DNA of 29,670 bases from a virus. A program made the translations under genes and the position numbers. The stretch lies in IMG/VR virus record IMGVR_UViG_3300037584_002976, positions 1 through 29,670 of that record. One strand, 5' to 3'. Under the pieces are notes generated by a model. It was not told the DNA's origin, ran no database searches, and worked only from the letters and a program-made list of their open reading frames with translations. Of this stretch, positions 6,725-16,116 are shown piece after piece (within the stretch, counting starts at the first letter, position 1; the number at the start of each line of letters is the position of its first letter).

Positions 6725-9700
6725 CTTTTAATTCTTTTTTAATTTCGTTTAATTCATCATCTAAAGCGTCAAGCTCCGCTTTTAATTCTGGGTCTACAAA
6801 ATCACCAGACATCTTTTGCTTTACAGGTTTACTTACTTTCTTTTCTCTTGGTCTATAATAAGAAGTAGTCCCTAACATATCTAAAAGATTATCTTCATCT
6901 ATCTCCATGTCTTTAAATGTATTACCTAGCCCAATAAAAGGGTCAGTCCTAGCACCTAATAATAATTCAGCAGCAGGTAATAATGCTTTTAATGTACCTT
7001 CTTTTTTATATAATCTATACATTCTTTTAGCTATTGATATATAAGGGTTAGTTACGGTAGTAGCGGTAAGCTGGTTACCATCTGCTTTATTAACAAACTC
7101 TTCAACCCCTGCTCCGATTATAGGTATAGCATAAATTAAATTTAAAACAACTCTTGAAGCTCTCAATCTCTGCTTTGCTTCTTCAATATCTTTTTCATCT
7201 CCAAACGCAAATTTTGCAAAGTTTGATACTGCTATAAACATAGCGTTGGCTACATAAGCATTTATTGCAACTCTCCTCATCTCAGTTTCTTTTGGAATCT
7301 TACCTTGAGTTATATCTTTCATTATTGATGACATACCCTGAGCGGTTTGATTCATTTGCAAATATGTTGTGCTCATAAACATAGTAAAGTATCGAGCTAA
7401 TCCACTTGGACTTTGTTGTAATGCAATTTTATCTGCTTGTCTTCTTGATTGCTGCGTGGCATTATAATCATTAAAAGCTTTCAAAGCTTCTTGCTTTGAC
7501 ATACCATTTTTAATATTTCTGTTGTAATTTATTTTATATCCAAGTATACCTAAAGCATCTCCTAAAACTGTTGGGTATGCTCCTCCAGCTCTTATTTTTT
7601 TTATTATTGCTGCCTGTTGCTTTTTACTTTTTAATCCAAGACTACCCCCAGTTTCTAATCCATATAAATCACCCATCATTCCTTTTTCGTATCTATCTCT
7701 AAAGCTGGCAGATATTTCCTTCATTTCTTTCATTTCTTTAGGCAGCCTGCTTATCATTCTAGCCATATCTAAACTAAATCCAAATAAATCTTTTACAAAA
7801 TTTGGTTTACCTGATTTATTATATCTATAGTTTGTAAAAGCTTGAACGAAAGAAGTTGCCTGTTTTGGTATTTGAATTAATCTAAAAGCTAAAGCATACC
7901 CTGTGAATAGATTAGCAGTTTTGGTTACAAACCCTGGCTTTATTTGGTCTAAACCATAAGATGGATTGACTACAGAGTTAAGCTGACCCCTAATTAATCT
8001 TAAAGTTCCTGTCTCATTCAGTAAAGTTCCTACACCTTCAAGCTTCATTATTGAATTTAATTTTTTTACATGCTGTGCAAAAGCTTTATATTTTTCTAAT
8101 GTTTCAAAATGATTTGTGACAGTGTTTGTAAAAGTTAATCCTAAACCTAAATCAATATCACTAATTAAATCTTCTCTTGACTTTAAAGCAGGGGCAGTTT
8201 CCACATCAAATATTCCTTTAAAATCTCCTGCAGCTAACAAATCACTACTAAACTCCGCATCAGATAAGGTTCTTGTAGGGAAATAGTTTTGTATTTGTGG
8301 AAGATTTAAGTTGTTTACTTTAGAATAAACATCATTTACGCTTTCATAATAATCAGTGCTTAAATATTCAACTAATTTATCTATAAACTCTCTTGCCTGC
8401 GGAGCTAAGTTGTCATCAATTTTTTTCAAGACTGAATCTGTATATCCCATGTTCAAAAGCTTTTGTCTTTGAATATCATTCTTACTTAAAGCATATATTC
8501 TCGCTAAGTTATCAGCTGAAAAAGTTTTTGTTTTTCCTTTTACATCCAATTCAATCTCAGGGTCTCTCATTAACTTTAAAATATCGTTGTAATTACTAAT
8601 ACCTTCAATTGAAGAAGCAATTTCGTTTATCTTATCTATCTGATTAAACTTTCCCCTTATAGCATTTTCTTCAGCTACATTTGTTTCATCATAAAAATAT
8701 TTTTTAAAGAAACCTGTATCATTATATCTGTCAAGTACTTTAGTCATAGATTGTAGATTAGACAATAAACTTCTAGGATATTCAAAAATTTTAGGCGCTA
8801 ATGTAAAATTGTAATTTTTTAAAATTGCTTTGAATCCTTTAAAAAACTTTGTGCTACGTAAATTTCTATATATTTCTGCGCTATCTTGGTTTAATTCATT
8901 TCTATTTTTAAGATTACCTTCTTCATTATACAAAAAGTCATAGTCTTTTTTTAGCTGCACATCAAGTTCATCTTGAAGCTTTTCAGTTTCTTTGGACTGA
9001 ACCTCCCTAGCGAAGTTTAATTGTCTTATTGATTCAGCTCTTGCTGCTTGTAAATCTGTATATAAATCTTGAACCTCCTCTAAAGTTTTTTCTTGTACAT
9101 CACCAAACATATCGAAGGCTAAAACCTTATCCAATAATTTAGATTCTGCAGTTGTTAATTTCTCTCTTGCCAGTTCTTTATTTGTTACTCTTTCTATTTC
9201 AGCTATGTCCGAAAGGTCATCAGCTATTTTGACCATATCGTTAATAGGGTCTTTTCCAGTAACAGCTTTCATAATTTCATCTACTGCTTGAAAGAATTGT
9301 TTTCCAGCAGCAGTTAAATCTCCTCCTCTAATTTTATTTGACCTAGTCTTTCTTGTCTTAGCTTTTTTTCTTGCTAATGTTTTTATTTTATTTATGACCC
9401 CTTTCTTTTGTTTTTCTCTTATGTTTTCTATTTCTCCTATAATGCTTTCTGCAACCGCAGGCAAGTCATCTTTACTGGTAACTTTATTTATAGATGAAAC
9501 AAATTTATTTATAGACTTTTCATTAGGAATGGAAGTTCTTATAAATCTATTAACTTGGTTTTGTGCTTGTTTTAAATCTTTAATACCTTTTTTATATTCT
9601 TTAACTGATTTTTTTATATCTGTTATTTCTTTTTGAATAAACTTATTAGCCTGTGTGCCTAGGGTTTTATCAAATGCTATCTCTAATTGTTGCTGTTCTA

Positions 9701-11888
9701 TACCAGTTAAATCTTGAAACGCTTCATTCTCTCTTATAAATTGTAAAGCTTTTTCCCTTATAGCTCCTTTATTTGCATCCGGGTTCTGGTCAGTATACTC
9801 ATCTAGTTTGTTTTGAACTTCATCAAATATAGGTTTACCTACATTGATTCCTCCAGTTACATTTCTAAATGCAGCAGGCAGAGCTGTGTCAGTTTCAAGT
9901 TGTGGTTTTATATCTGCCACTTTAAATCCTCTCCCTTGTAAAACTTTAGTTATTGCAGCATCACTAAAACCTCCTTCTCTTCCCACCGAAATAGTTTCAT
10001 CTATTCCCATGTTAGGGTCTCCAATTGTTTCAATTAAAGATTCAACTTCTGCCGCAGGTGCTTCAACAACCTCCTCTTCTATTACTTGTTCCTCAACTAC
10101 TGCCTCTTCCGGTTTAGCAGCTTCATCTTCGACAACCTCTTCTGTAACTTTTTCTTCGGTTGTTTTTGTAATAGCCGCAAGTTGTTCATCTATTTTTATG
10201 ATACCTTCTTGTTCTTTTACAGATAATGTTGGGTCATTTATTTCATCAATCTTTTTTTGTAAAGCTATTTTTTGTCTCAATAAATTTGCAGCTGTAATTT
10301 TTTCATCACCTGTAATCTCTGCAGCATCTAACTTTACATCTATAATCTGGGTGTCATTTAGATTTTGTTTAATTTCTTTAGCTTCATCTAAAGTTATTTC
10401 TTCTGCTTCAACTTGCTTTTTTAAATCTTTATCTAGTATTTCATCAGCTCTTTTTAATTTAGAAATATCAATCTGCAGTTGACCTATTTCAGGGTTTTTA
10501 AAAGCTTCAGTTATATTGTTAACCTCTGATGGTTCGATTACATTATTAATTTTTTTTCTTGCAGTAGCTTCATTCCAGGGTTGCACCATTGTTTTATTAA
10601 CAATTTGAGCTGTATTTATTGGAGCACCATATACTGCACCTCCAGCTAAACCTACTGTAAAAGCATCTGGAACTCCTTCAAGAGCAGGGTTACCATTAAT
10701 TAAGTTTTGTGTTATTTGTGTAGCAACCTCTTCAGTCCCTTCACCCACAGCTGCTGCACCAGCTCCATATTTTTTAAGTGCTTGTTGATACATGGACACT
10801 AATCCCTTTTGAAAAGTTTTAGAACCTTGCTCTACTCCTTCTTTAAATATAATTTCTTTATAAACTTTACCAAGCGAACCATTTGAAATAGCACTAAAGA
10901 CCATCTCTGCTCCAGCAAGTCCGGTTGCTTTTAATATATTTTCTGCTTCTGTTTGTCCTGGGTTTTCTTCTCTTTGTTTCCTTAGCTCCGGCCCTGTCAT
11001 CGCTAACGTTCCACCTGAAGCAATTTTAGATAGACCTAACCCAGAAAATGCAGCCATCATAATACCTATAGATACAGGAGCGCTTTCAGCTAACATATTT
11101 CCTAGCTGTTTAAATCCATCAGAAAAATTTCCTTTGCTAAAATTTTCAACCGGCCCACCTTTTATATTTCGTGATTGATTCCAAATGTCCCCCTTCTTTT
11201 GTCTATACTCTTGCTCTTCTATTAACCTATCTAGGATAGGGCCAGTGCCTATCAATTCATTAAACTGTTCCTCAGTTATATTGTCCTTGGTTTCTATACC
11301 AAGCATCTCTAGTTCTTTTTTTGCACGTGTACTAACTAAATTTGCTATAGAGTAAATAGTCCCCGGAGTACTTACCAGCATTTCTCCCAATGATTTATCA
11401 CCTTTAGCTAAAGTATTTCCTAAATTTTGAAGATAGGTTTGAGAAGTAATCTCATTTTTTTTAACACTTACTTCTGATAAAAAATCTTCTGGAGATTGAT
11501 TAAACTTTGTAGATATTTCTTGAATTTTTGCCTGACCTTTTTCGTCAATCTCATTGTAGTTTAAGCTTGGAAACTCCAAAGCTACATCTACTATGTCCAT
11601 TTCTTTTTGTCTGGCTAACTCTTCAGGGTCTGGAGTTTCAACAATGGATTCTTCAACCAAGTCTTGTTGCTCCGACAAACCATCCTCTGATGGTAACCCC
11701 GTATCTTCTGGTTGAGGAGTGTCTTTTTTTTTTAAGGAAACTTGAAATTCATCAAGAGTTGGAAACATTTGTTTGTTTACCATGGGGTATAAATCATCTA
11801 CATTTCCCTCATCAATATAAGCTTGCAATTCTTCTACTGATGTAAAAACTCCTTGCGGTAATATGTCAAATAATTCTTGTGTATCCAT
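6708..11888 (-). CDS. Giant internal virion / DNA-ejection protein (1726 aa, T7 gp16-like role)
   Basis: This is a very large, mainly helical protein, last of a three-gene set that I read as ejection (pilot) proteins. The N-terminal 55 residues form a small domain (KQMFPTLDEFQ at 39-49) followed by an acidic linker. Residues 265-300 and 375-430 contain Gly/Ala-rich amphipathic to hydrophobic segments (APVSIGIMMAAFSGLGLSKI; TVGLAGGAVYGAP) expected of proteins that insert into the host envelope. Residues 578-618 are a Glu/Val/Ala low-complexity linker. The middle is coiled-coil rich, and the C-terminal 350 residues include further hydrophobic helices (AYVANAMFIAVSNFAKFAF). No lytic transglycosylase or peptidase motif was evident. 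Its start overlaps the stop of the upstream gene by one base. A large polyvalent-type virion protein carrying effector domains is the alternative. Confidence 0.6.
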   Translation of the reverse strand: MDTQELFDILPQGVFTSVEELQAYIDEGNVDDLYPMVNKQMFPTLDEFQVSLKKKDTPQPEDTGLPSEDGLSEQQDLVEESIVETPDPEELARQKEMDIVDVALEFPSLNYNEIDEKGQAKIQEISTKFNQSPEDFLSEVSVKKNEITSQTYLQNLGNTLAKGDKSLGEMLVSTPGTIYSIANLVSTRAKKELEMLGIETKDNITEEQFNELIGTGPILDRLIEEQEYRQKKGDIWNQSRNIKGGPVENFSKGNFSDGFKQLGNMLAESAPVSIGIMMAAFSGLGLSKIASGGTLAMTGPELRKQREENPGQTEAENILKATGLAGAEMVFSAISNGSLGKVYKEIIFKEGVEQGSKTFQKGLVSMYQQALKKYGAGAAAVGEGTEEVATQITQNLINGNPALEGVPDAFTVGLAGGAVYGAPINTAQIVNKTMVQPWNEATARKKINNVIEPSEVNNITEAFKNPEIGQLQIDISKLKRADEILDKDLKKQVEAEEITLDEAKEIKQNLNDTQIIDVKLDAAEITGDEKITAANLLRQKIALQKKIDEINDPTLSVKEQEGIIKIDEQLAAITKTTEEKVTEEVVEDEAAKPEEAVVEEQVIEEEVVEAPAAEVESLIETIGDPNMGIDETISVGREGGFSDAAITKVLQGRGFKVADIKPQLETDTALPAAFRNVTGGINVGKPIFDEVQNKLDEYTDQNPDANKGAIREKALQFIRENEAFQDLTGIEQQQLEIAFDKTLGTQANKFIQKEITDIKKSVKEYKKGIKDLKQAQNQVNRFIRTSIPNEKSINKFVSSINKVTSKDDLPAVAESIIGEIENIREKQKKGVINKIKTLARKKAKTRKTRSNKIRGGDLTAAGKQFFQAVDEIMKAVTGKDPINDMVKIADDLSDIAEIERVTNKELAREKLTTAESKLLDKVLAFDMFGDVQEKTLEEVQDLYTDLQAARAESIRQLNFAREVQSKETEKLQDELDVQLKKDYDFLYNEEGNLKNRNELNQDSAEIYRNLRSTKFFKGFKAILKNYNFTLAPKIFEYPRSLLSNLQSMTKVLDRYNDTGFFKKYFYDETNVAEENAIRGKFNQIDKINEIASSIEGISNYNDILKLMRDPEIELDVKGKTKTFSADNLARIYALSKNDIQRQKLLNMGYTDSVLKKIDDNLAPQAREFIDKLVEYLSTDYYESVNDVYSKVNNLNLPQIQNYFPTRTLSDAEFSSDLLAAGDFKGIFDVETAPALKSREDLISDIDLGLGLTFTNTVTNHFETLEKYKAFAQHVKKLNSIMKLEGVGTLLNETGTLRLIRGQLNSVVNPSYGLDQIKPGFVTKTANLFTGYALAFRLIQIPKQATSFVQAFTNYRYNKSGKPNFVKDLFGFSLDMARMISRLPKEMKEMKEISASFRDRYEKGMMGDLYGLETGGSLGLKSKKQQAAIIKKIRAGGAYPTVLGDALGILGYKINYNRNIKNGMSKQEALKAFNDYNATQQSRRQADKIALQQSPSGLARYFTMFMSTTYLQMNQTAQGMSSIMKDITQGKIPKETEMRRVAINAYVANAMFIAVSNFAKFAFGDEKDIEEAKQRLRASRVVLNLIYAIPIIGAGVEEFVNKADGNQLTATTVTNPYISIAKRMYRLYKKEGTLKALLPAAELLLGARTDPFIGLGNTFKDMEIDEDNLLDMLGTTSYYRPREKKVSKPVKQKMSGDFVDPELKAELDALDDELNEIKKELKDALSQ

Positions 11889-13504
11889 TAATCGACTGTT
11901 TGTAAATTAAATTCCTGAATATAATCTAATGGTGTTTTTCCAGAATTTTCAGGCCTCCTACTCCATTCATTTAATGTAGGTATTTGTGCCTCTGTAATTT
12001 TCATTCCTAATGCTATATCTTCTAAGCTTCTTATAGTTGGAATTATTCTTACTATTTCTTCAATGACTTGTCTTTTATTTTTATCTCCTAATTCTATAGT
12101 AACTCCGTCATCACCACCTCTTTCAGTAAGGGTAATGCTAAAAGGTTTTGATAAAAGTCCGAAAGCCCCACTTCCAGCCACCTCTGCTTTAACACCAATA
12201 GTCTCAAGTGCTTTTAAATAATCTTGTAATGCGTCTTTATTTTGAAAATCTGCATCTGAAATTTGTTCGGGGCTAATCATGAAGGTTAAATCATCTATAA
12301 CTTTTCCAATTGCACTTCGTCCACCAGATTTATTTATAAATGTTTTATACTCTTCAAATTCTTCAGGCGTTAGAGTTTCTTCAATAAACTCAATAGGAAC
12401 TTTGTCGCCGTATAAAGCAATATTCCTAATTTTATCAGTCATACTAATATCTTTTTCACCTTTAGCTTCTTTTTCTTTGTATTCAGCTGCAAGCATAAGT
12501 CTTTCCATTGCATACTTTTCTCCTATCTCTTTAGCTCTATCGCTTTCATAATAGTTTCCCTGCGTATCTCTATAAAATGTAGTAGGATTTTGGTCTTGTA
12601 ATTTTTTTAAAACGTCTTGTTTTATATTACCACCTATATCATAAGCTTCTTCGGGTAATAATTTTCTATCAAACTCATAAGTGTTTACCTTGCCTTCTTC
12701 CTCTATAGAAATAGGGTAGGTTGACAGCATGCTTCTTAGTTGAGCTGGCTGGGATATCATCGATTGAGCTAAATTTCTTAATGCATTATCAGCTTCTTCT
12801 CCTTGTTTGGTTACAAAATCTCCAGCTATTATTGAACCGTCAGCGCTTTCTATTGTTTTTACACCTATAGTTTCAAACTGTTCTTTGATATTTTTATTCA
12901 TATCATACTTACCTATAATAGGTCGTTGAACTGTTTGATATAATTGGTTAGCACTTACTATTCTTTTTACACCATCTTCACCTGTAACTAAAGCGTTAAA
13001 GGTAGCAGAGTCTGGGTCAAACAAAGGTTCAATGTTTTCATAATTTAAAGCTGAAGCTAATAAACCATTCTCAAATATATCTTCAGCTCCATACGTTCCA
13101 TTAGGCCCGGATTGTTTTGCTCTTTCTTTTTCTTGGTCAGCAAAAATTGTAGAAGCTGAAACAAACTGTTCAACTTGTCCTTGAGCATTAGCTACTTTAA
13201 TATCTCTATCTGTTTTAGTAATTTTTCCATCAGCATAATCTTTATTTATTTTACCATACAATTCAATAGACTGATTAGCACCTTTGCCCCAAAAAGAATT
13301 ATAGCTTGAAGTATAATCAAAAGGATTTTTTGCAAACTTTAAAGCCAAATCTCTTGCTTCTTGAGCTACTTCTTTTTTTTCAGTATCTTTTTTTTCTTGT
13401 ATTTGATTTAAATAAGTAACCGTAGAGTTAGTAAGTTCTTTCCAGTCAACTGACAAAGGGCCAGTTAATCCAATAGCTTTATCATATCCGTATCTTGTTG
13501 CCAT
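11888..13504 (-). CDS. Internal virion protein (538 aa, gp15-like position)
   Basis: A soluble, helical, charged protein without membrane segments or a known catalytic motif. Residues 20-60 look coiled-coil (Lys/Glu-rich). It lies between the membrane-anchored 248-aa protein (3-bp gap) and the 1726-aa protein (one-base stop/start overlap). That order and size pattern recalls T7 gp14-gp15-gp16 and P22 gp7-gp20-gp16, internal proteins ejected ahead of the DNA to form a trans-envelope conduit. The assignment rests on context; sequence alone would leave it hypothetical. Confidence 0.5.
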   Translation of the reverse strand: MATRYGYDKAIGLTGPLSVDWKELTNSTVTYLNQIQEKKDTEKKEVAQEARDLALKFAKNPFDYTSSYNSFWGKGANQSIELYGKINKDYADGKITKTDRDIKVANAQGQVEQFVSASTIFADQEKERAKQSGPNGTYGAEDIFENGLLASALNYENIEPLFDPDSATFNALVTGEDGVKRIVSANQLYQTVQRPIIGKYDMNKNIKEQFETIGVKTIESADGSIIAGDFVTKQGEEADNALRNLAQSMISQPAQLRSMLSTYPISIEEEGKVNTYEFDRKLLPEEAYDIGGNIKQDVLKKLQDQNPTTFYRDTQGNYYESDRAKEIGEKYAMERLMLAAEYKEKEAKGEKDISMTDKIRNIALYGDKVPIEFIEETLTPEEFEEYKTFINKSGGRSAIGKVIDDLTFMISPEQISDADFQNKDALQDYLKALETIGVKAEVAGSGAFGLLSKPFSITLTERGGDDGVTIELGDKNKRQVIEEIVRIIPTIRSLEDIALGMKITEAQIPTLNEWSRRPENSGKTPLDYIQEFNLQTVD

Positions 13505-13507
13505 ATT

Positions 13508-14254
13508 TTAATTCCCTATTTTTGGTACTGAAGGAGCTTGAGGAAATATTGTTCCGTAATCTATAGAATTTACACTGTTAAATCCACCCGGCATACCATA
13601 AGAAGTATTCATAGTAGGTGTAATTCCTCCCACACCCATTAAATCATCCATACCATAACTTGTAAATGGGTCAAACGCAGCGCCTGCATCTGCTGATTTA
13701 CCTGGAAAAATCTGTGGTAACACACCTCCTAATCCAGTAAGAGCTTGTAATCCCATACCCAAACCTGCCTGTGTCTGTTGAGCGGCTTGAATCCTTGCTT
13801 CTCTTTCTGCCACTTGTTGTCCTACTGCTTCGCCTAAATCTATTTGGGCACGCGCTCTTTGTAACCTAGTATCTTCCATGGCTGCTAATTTTTCAAGCTC
13901 TGACATTTCTTTAGACATAGCTGCTCTTTGTTTTCCTAAAAGCTGTTGTTGTGCTTGTAATACTCTGCCTGCAGTTGCCGCTGCTCCTCTAGGGTCGCCT
14001 TCTACACCTGCCTGTAATGCTGAAGCGCCTGCTTGTGCAATTGCTTCTCTTTCAAGTTCATAAGGTTCTTTAGCTATAGATAACCCTCTTAGTCTATTAA
14101 CTTCAAGTTCAGCTTTGGCTTCAGCCATTGCTTTTGCCGCTGCAGCTTGCGCTTCTTTTTCTTTTTCTCGTGATTCTTTAGCTTGTTGAAAACTAAAAAT
14201 TGAACCTGCTGCTTGTAGTCCTACTGATATTAAAGGTATTAAAGGAAATGCCAT
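13508..14254 (-). CDS. Internal virion protein with N-terminal membrane helix (248 aa, gp14-like)
   Basis: Residues 2-22 form a hydrophobic helix (FPLIPLISVGLQAAGSIF). Residues 25-160 follow as a long Ala/Glu/Gln/Arg-rich coiled coil, then a Gly/Leu-rich hydrophobic segment near 163-185 and a Gly/Asn/Pro-rich flexible tail. This architecture is typical of T7 gp14-like and P22 gp7-like ejection proteins, which enter the outer membrane at infection. It is the first of three consecutive genes with ejection-protein character. A TATCTTTG element lies 16 bp upstream of its ATG. Confidence 0.6.
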   Translation of the reverse strand: MAFPLIPLISVGLQAAGSIFSFQQAKESREKEKEAQAAAAKAMAEAKAELEVNRLRGLSIAKEPYELEREAIAQAGASALQAGVEGDPRGAAATAGRVLQAQQQLLGKQRAAMSKEMSELEKLAAMEDTRLQRARAQIDLGEAVGQQVAEREARIQAAQQTQAGLGMGLQALTGLGGVLPQIFPGKSADAGAAFDPFTSYGMDDLMGVGGITPTMNTSYGMPGGFNSVNSIDYGTIFPQAPSVPKIGN

Positions 14255-14269
14255 AATTTTTTATAATTA

Positions 14270-14277
14270 CAAAGATA
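14270..14277 (-). promoter_or_regulatory. -7 element TATCTTTG upstream of ejection genes
   Basis: The minus strand reads TATCTTTGTAA in the 30-bp gap before the 248-aa gene, an exact TAnnTTTG match. The same TATCTTTGTAA occurs at 28408-28398 before the first ring-protein gene, with nearly the same distance to ATG. No convincing -33 TTTG is present. Confidence 0.45.
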
Positions 14278-14284
14278 CTAATTT

Positions 14285-16072
14285 TTACGGATAGCTTTTC
14301 ATTACATCGCTCTCTACTGCAAACAGTTCCGTAGCCTGAGTATTAAAGTTCGTGATAGTAAATATACAATAATGTCCTAGTAAACCATGAGATTCAGCCT
14401 CAGAACTTTTAATAAACAAAATGTATGGGTCGTTTAGCGGAAAAACAACTGTGTCAGCTGCAGTCGTACTTACTATTAATTGGTTTATTCCATTAGGTAA
14501 GTCTACATTTATTTGAGTAACCACACCACCAAAAGTAACATCGGTATATTGTGGTAGGGAGTGGTATACATAATCTCCGACACTTATAAAGCTACCTATA
14601 GAAACAAGGGGGTTTGTAGAAAAGCTTAGCGTAGTTGTTCCTTGATTTATAGCTACGTTTGAAGTCTTACCTATACCATTAGCTGACCTCATAGCATATT
14701 GACCTTTTAATGCAGGAACTTCCCCTTTTTGTCTGAGGTATGCAAACCAAGCTCCCTCCTTTTTTTCAAACCAACCATCTTCCATAAAACCATTTATCTG
14801 AATATCTGTTTCAAGATAAGACTCCCACGCATCATTAGATTCTAAGTTTAATGTTTTGTAAATTTTATTTTCTAATGGGTTTTGATTAAACACACTTGTT
14901 ATTTGTGAGTTATATTGTTCTCCATAATAATTGTTTCTTTTTTCATTTACATTGTGCTGATATAAATTACCTCCTTGAAACGTGTAAAAAAAGTTATTCA
15001 TACCTATCATATATTCAGGTATGTAAGAGTAAAATGATGGCCAACCTTTAGAGTTTTGACTATAACTAACTGTCCACTCTGTATCTACTGGTGAAGGTAT
15101 TGGTGGAACTACACTAGGTGGAGCTGGCGTTGGTATTACGGGGGTTGGTGTGCCGGGTTGAGATGGGTTACAATCTGTGTTAAATCTTAAATTATTTTCC
15201 CCTAAAAAGTATTGTCCGTTTGTAGACTCGGGATATAATGTTTGATAGCTTATTACTCCAAAATCTTGATTTACATTTAATGTAATTGTGCCAGAGTAAA
15301 ACGCATAAGTATTTCCATCTAAACCAACTGCATTTCTTTCTAATTTTGTTCCCGTATAAGATATTTGATTTTCTTTTCCATTATTTAAAAAAGCTATAGG
15401 CCACTCTGAACTTACACCAGTTATTTGATATATTCCGGTGTTAACTTCATAATTACCCCACTCTCCATTTATAACATAATATCGTACTGTAACGTTTTCA
15501 AATTCTCCTATGGTTGCAGTTCTACTAAAAACCGTTAGAGAGTTTGTAAAACTTAAACAATACTGACCAGTTCCTGGTGACGGAGTAGGAATAGGACTTG
15601 GCGATGGAGTAGGGGCTATAGCTGCATTACAAGTAGCACAATCTGCATACGTCGGTATGTTGGCAATATCTAAATAAGATATGTTAGTAGTGCTTACACC
15701 GTTTGTCCAACATATAGATTGATATGCTAAACTGGAAGGCCACGCTGTAAAACTTGAAGGCGCTCTAAATATTTGTTTTTGACTTGCTGCATTACAGTTT
15801 TCATATTCATAGTAAATATAACCTTCAATAGGGGTTGGGTCAGCATCTCCACAGTTTGTTTCGCAATTCTGTTGTACATCATAATATATTCCATATAAAG
15901 AAGTAGGTTCTATTTTTGACCCCCTTTGTAAACAATAATTCTCAATACCATTAGCTGGTACTTTTATATTTATTTTTGTACCATCACAACATGTTACTAC
16001 CCAGGTACATTGACCTTGTTCATCTCCTATTTGGTCAATAGGGCAAGAAAAACTAATAAGAGAACATGCCAT
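14285..16072 (-). CDS. Modular tail protein with Cys modules and Pro-Thr/Ser linkers (595 aa)
   Basis: The protein starts with two Cys-containing modules: residues 10-75, and residues 83-148 ending in CATC. The second matches the repeated Cys module of the 863-aa protein (IFRxxxxF...ICW...YADCATC). A (T/S)P linker at 153-166 leads to a beta-rich domain (170-300), then a second Pro-rich linker at 305-329. The last 265 residues begin GWPSFYSYIPEYM...NNFFYTFQGGNLYQHN...YYGEQYNSQ. This resembles a C-terminal domain I associate with muzzle/stabilisation proteins of related phages, here apparently on a separate polypeptide. It is probably a tail fibre or tail-tip component. It lies directly downstream of the hydroxylase/radical SAM/glycosyltransferase cassette and is a likely substrate of it. 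Confidence 0.65.
   Translation of the reverse strand: MACSLISFSCPIDQIGDEQGQCTWVVTCCDGTKINIKVPANGIENYCLQRGSKIEPTSLYGIYYDVQQNCETNCGDADPTPIEGYIYYEYENCNAASQKQIFRAPSSFTAWPSSLAYQSICWTNGVSTTNISYLDIANIPTYADCATCNAAIAPTPSPSPIPTPSPGTGQYCLSFTNSLTVFSRTATIGEFENVTVRYYVINGEWGNYEVNTGIYQITGVSSEWPIAFLNNGKENQISYTGTKLERNAVGLDGNTYAFYSGTITLNVNQDFGVISYQTLYPESTNGQYFLGENNLRFNTDCNPSQPGTPTPVIPTPAPPSVVPPIPSPVDTEWTVSYSQNSKGWPSFYSYIPEYMIGMNNFFYTFQGGNLYQHNVNEKRNNYYGEQYNSQITSVFNQNPLENKIYKTLNLESNDAWESYLETDIQINGFMEDGWFEKKEGAWFAYLRQKGEVPALKGQYAMRSANGIGKTSNVAINQGTTTLSFSTNPLVSIGSFISVGDYVYHSLPQYTDVTFGGVVTQINVDLPNGINQLIVSTTAADTVVFPLNDPYILFIKSSEAESHGLLGHYCIFTITNFNTQATELFAVESDVMKSYP
15575..15616 (-). repeat. (T/S)P-encoding linker repeat in the 595-aa tail protein
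   Basis: These bases encode residues 153-166, alternating Pro with Ala, Thr, Ser or Ile (PTPSPSPIPTPSP), seven prolines in 14 residues. A second, less regular Pro-rich linker of the same protein (residues 305-329, eleven prolines) is at 15086-15160. Confidence 0.7.
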
Positions 16073-16091
16073 AAAAAAATTTATTTGTTTA

Positions 16092-16099
16092 CAAATTTA
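16092..16099 (-). promoter_or_regulatory. -7 element TAAATTTG upstream of the 595-aa gene
   Basis: In the 44-bp gap between the glycosyltransferase and the 595-aa gene the minus strand reads CGTAAATTTGTAA, an exact TAnnTTTG match that shares flanking bases with the copy at 28792-28785 (CGTAACTTTG). A -33 TTTG is not evident. Confidence 0.4.
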
Positions 16100-16116
16100 C
16101 GAATTATTTAGCTTTG

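Noticed and set aside
9844-10482. 212-aa Ser/Thr-rich open frame on the plus strand
   Set aside because: It is fully antisense to the giant internal protein. Its Ser/Ala richness mirrors the Glu/Ala/Val low-complexity stretch on the other strand, and it has no domain character.
11528-11845. 105-aa plus-strand frame
   Set aside because: It is antisense to the N-terminus of the giant ejection protein, with no start context or domain.
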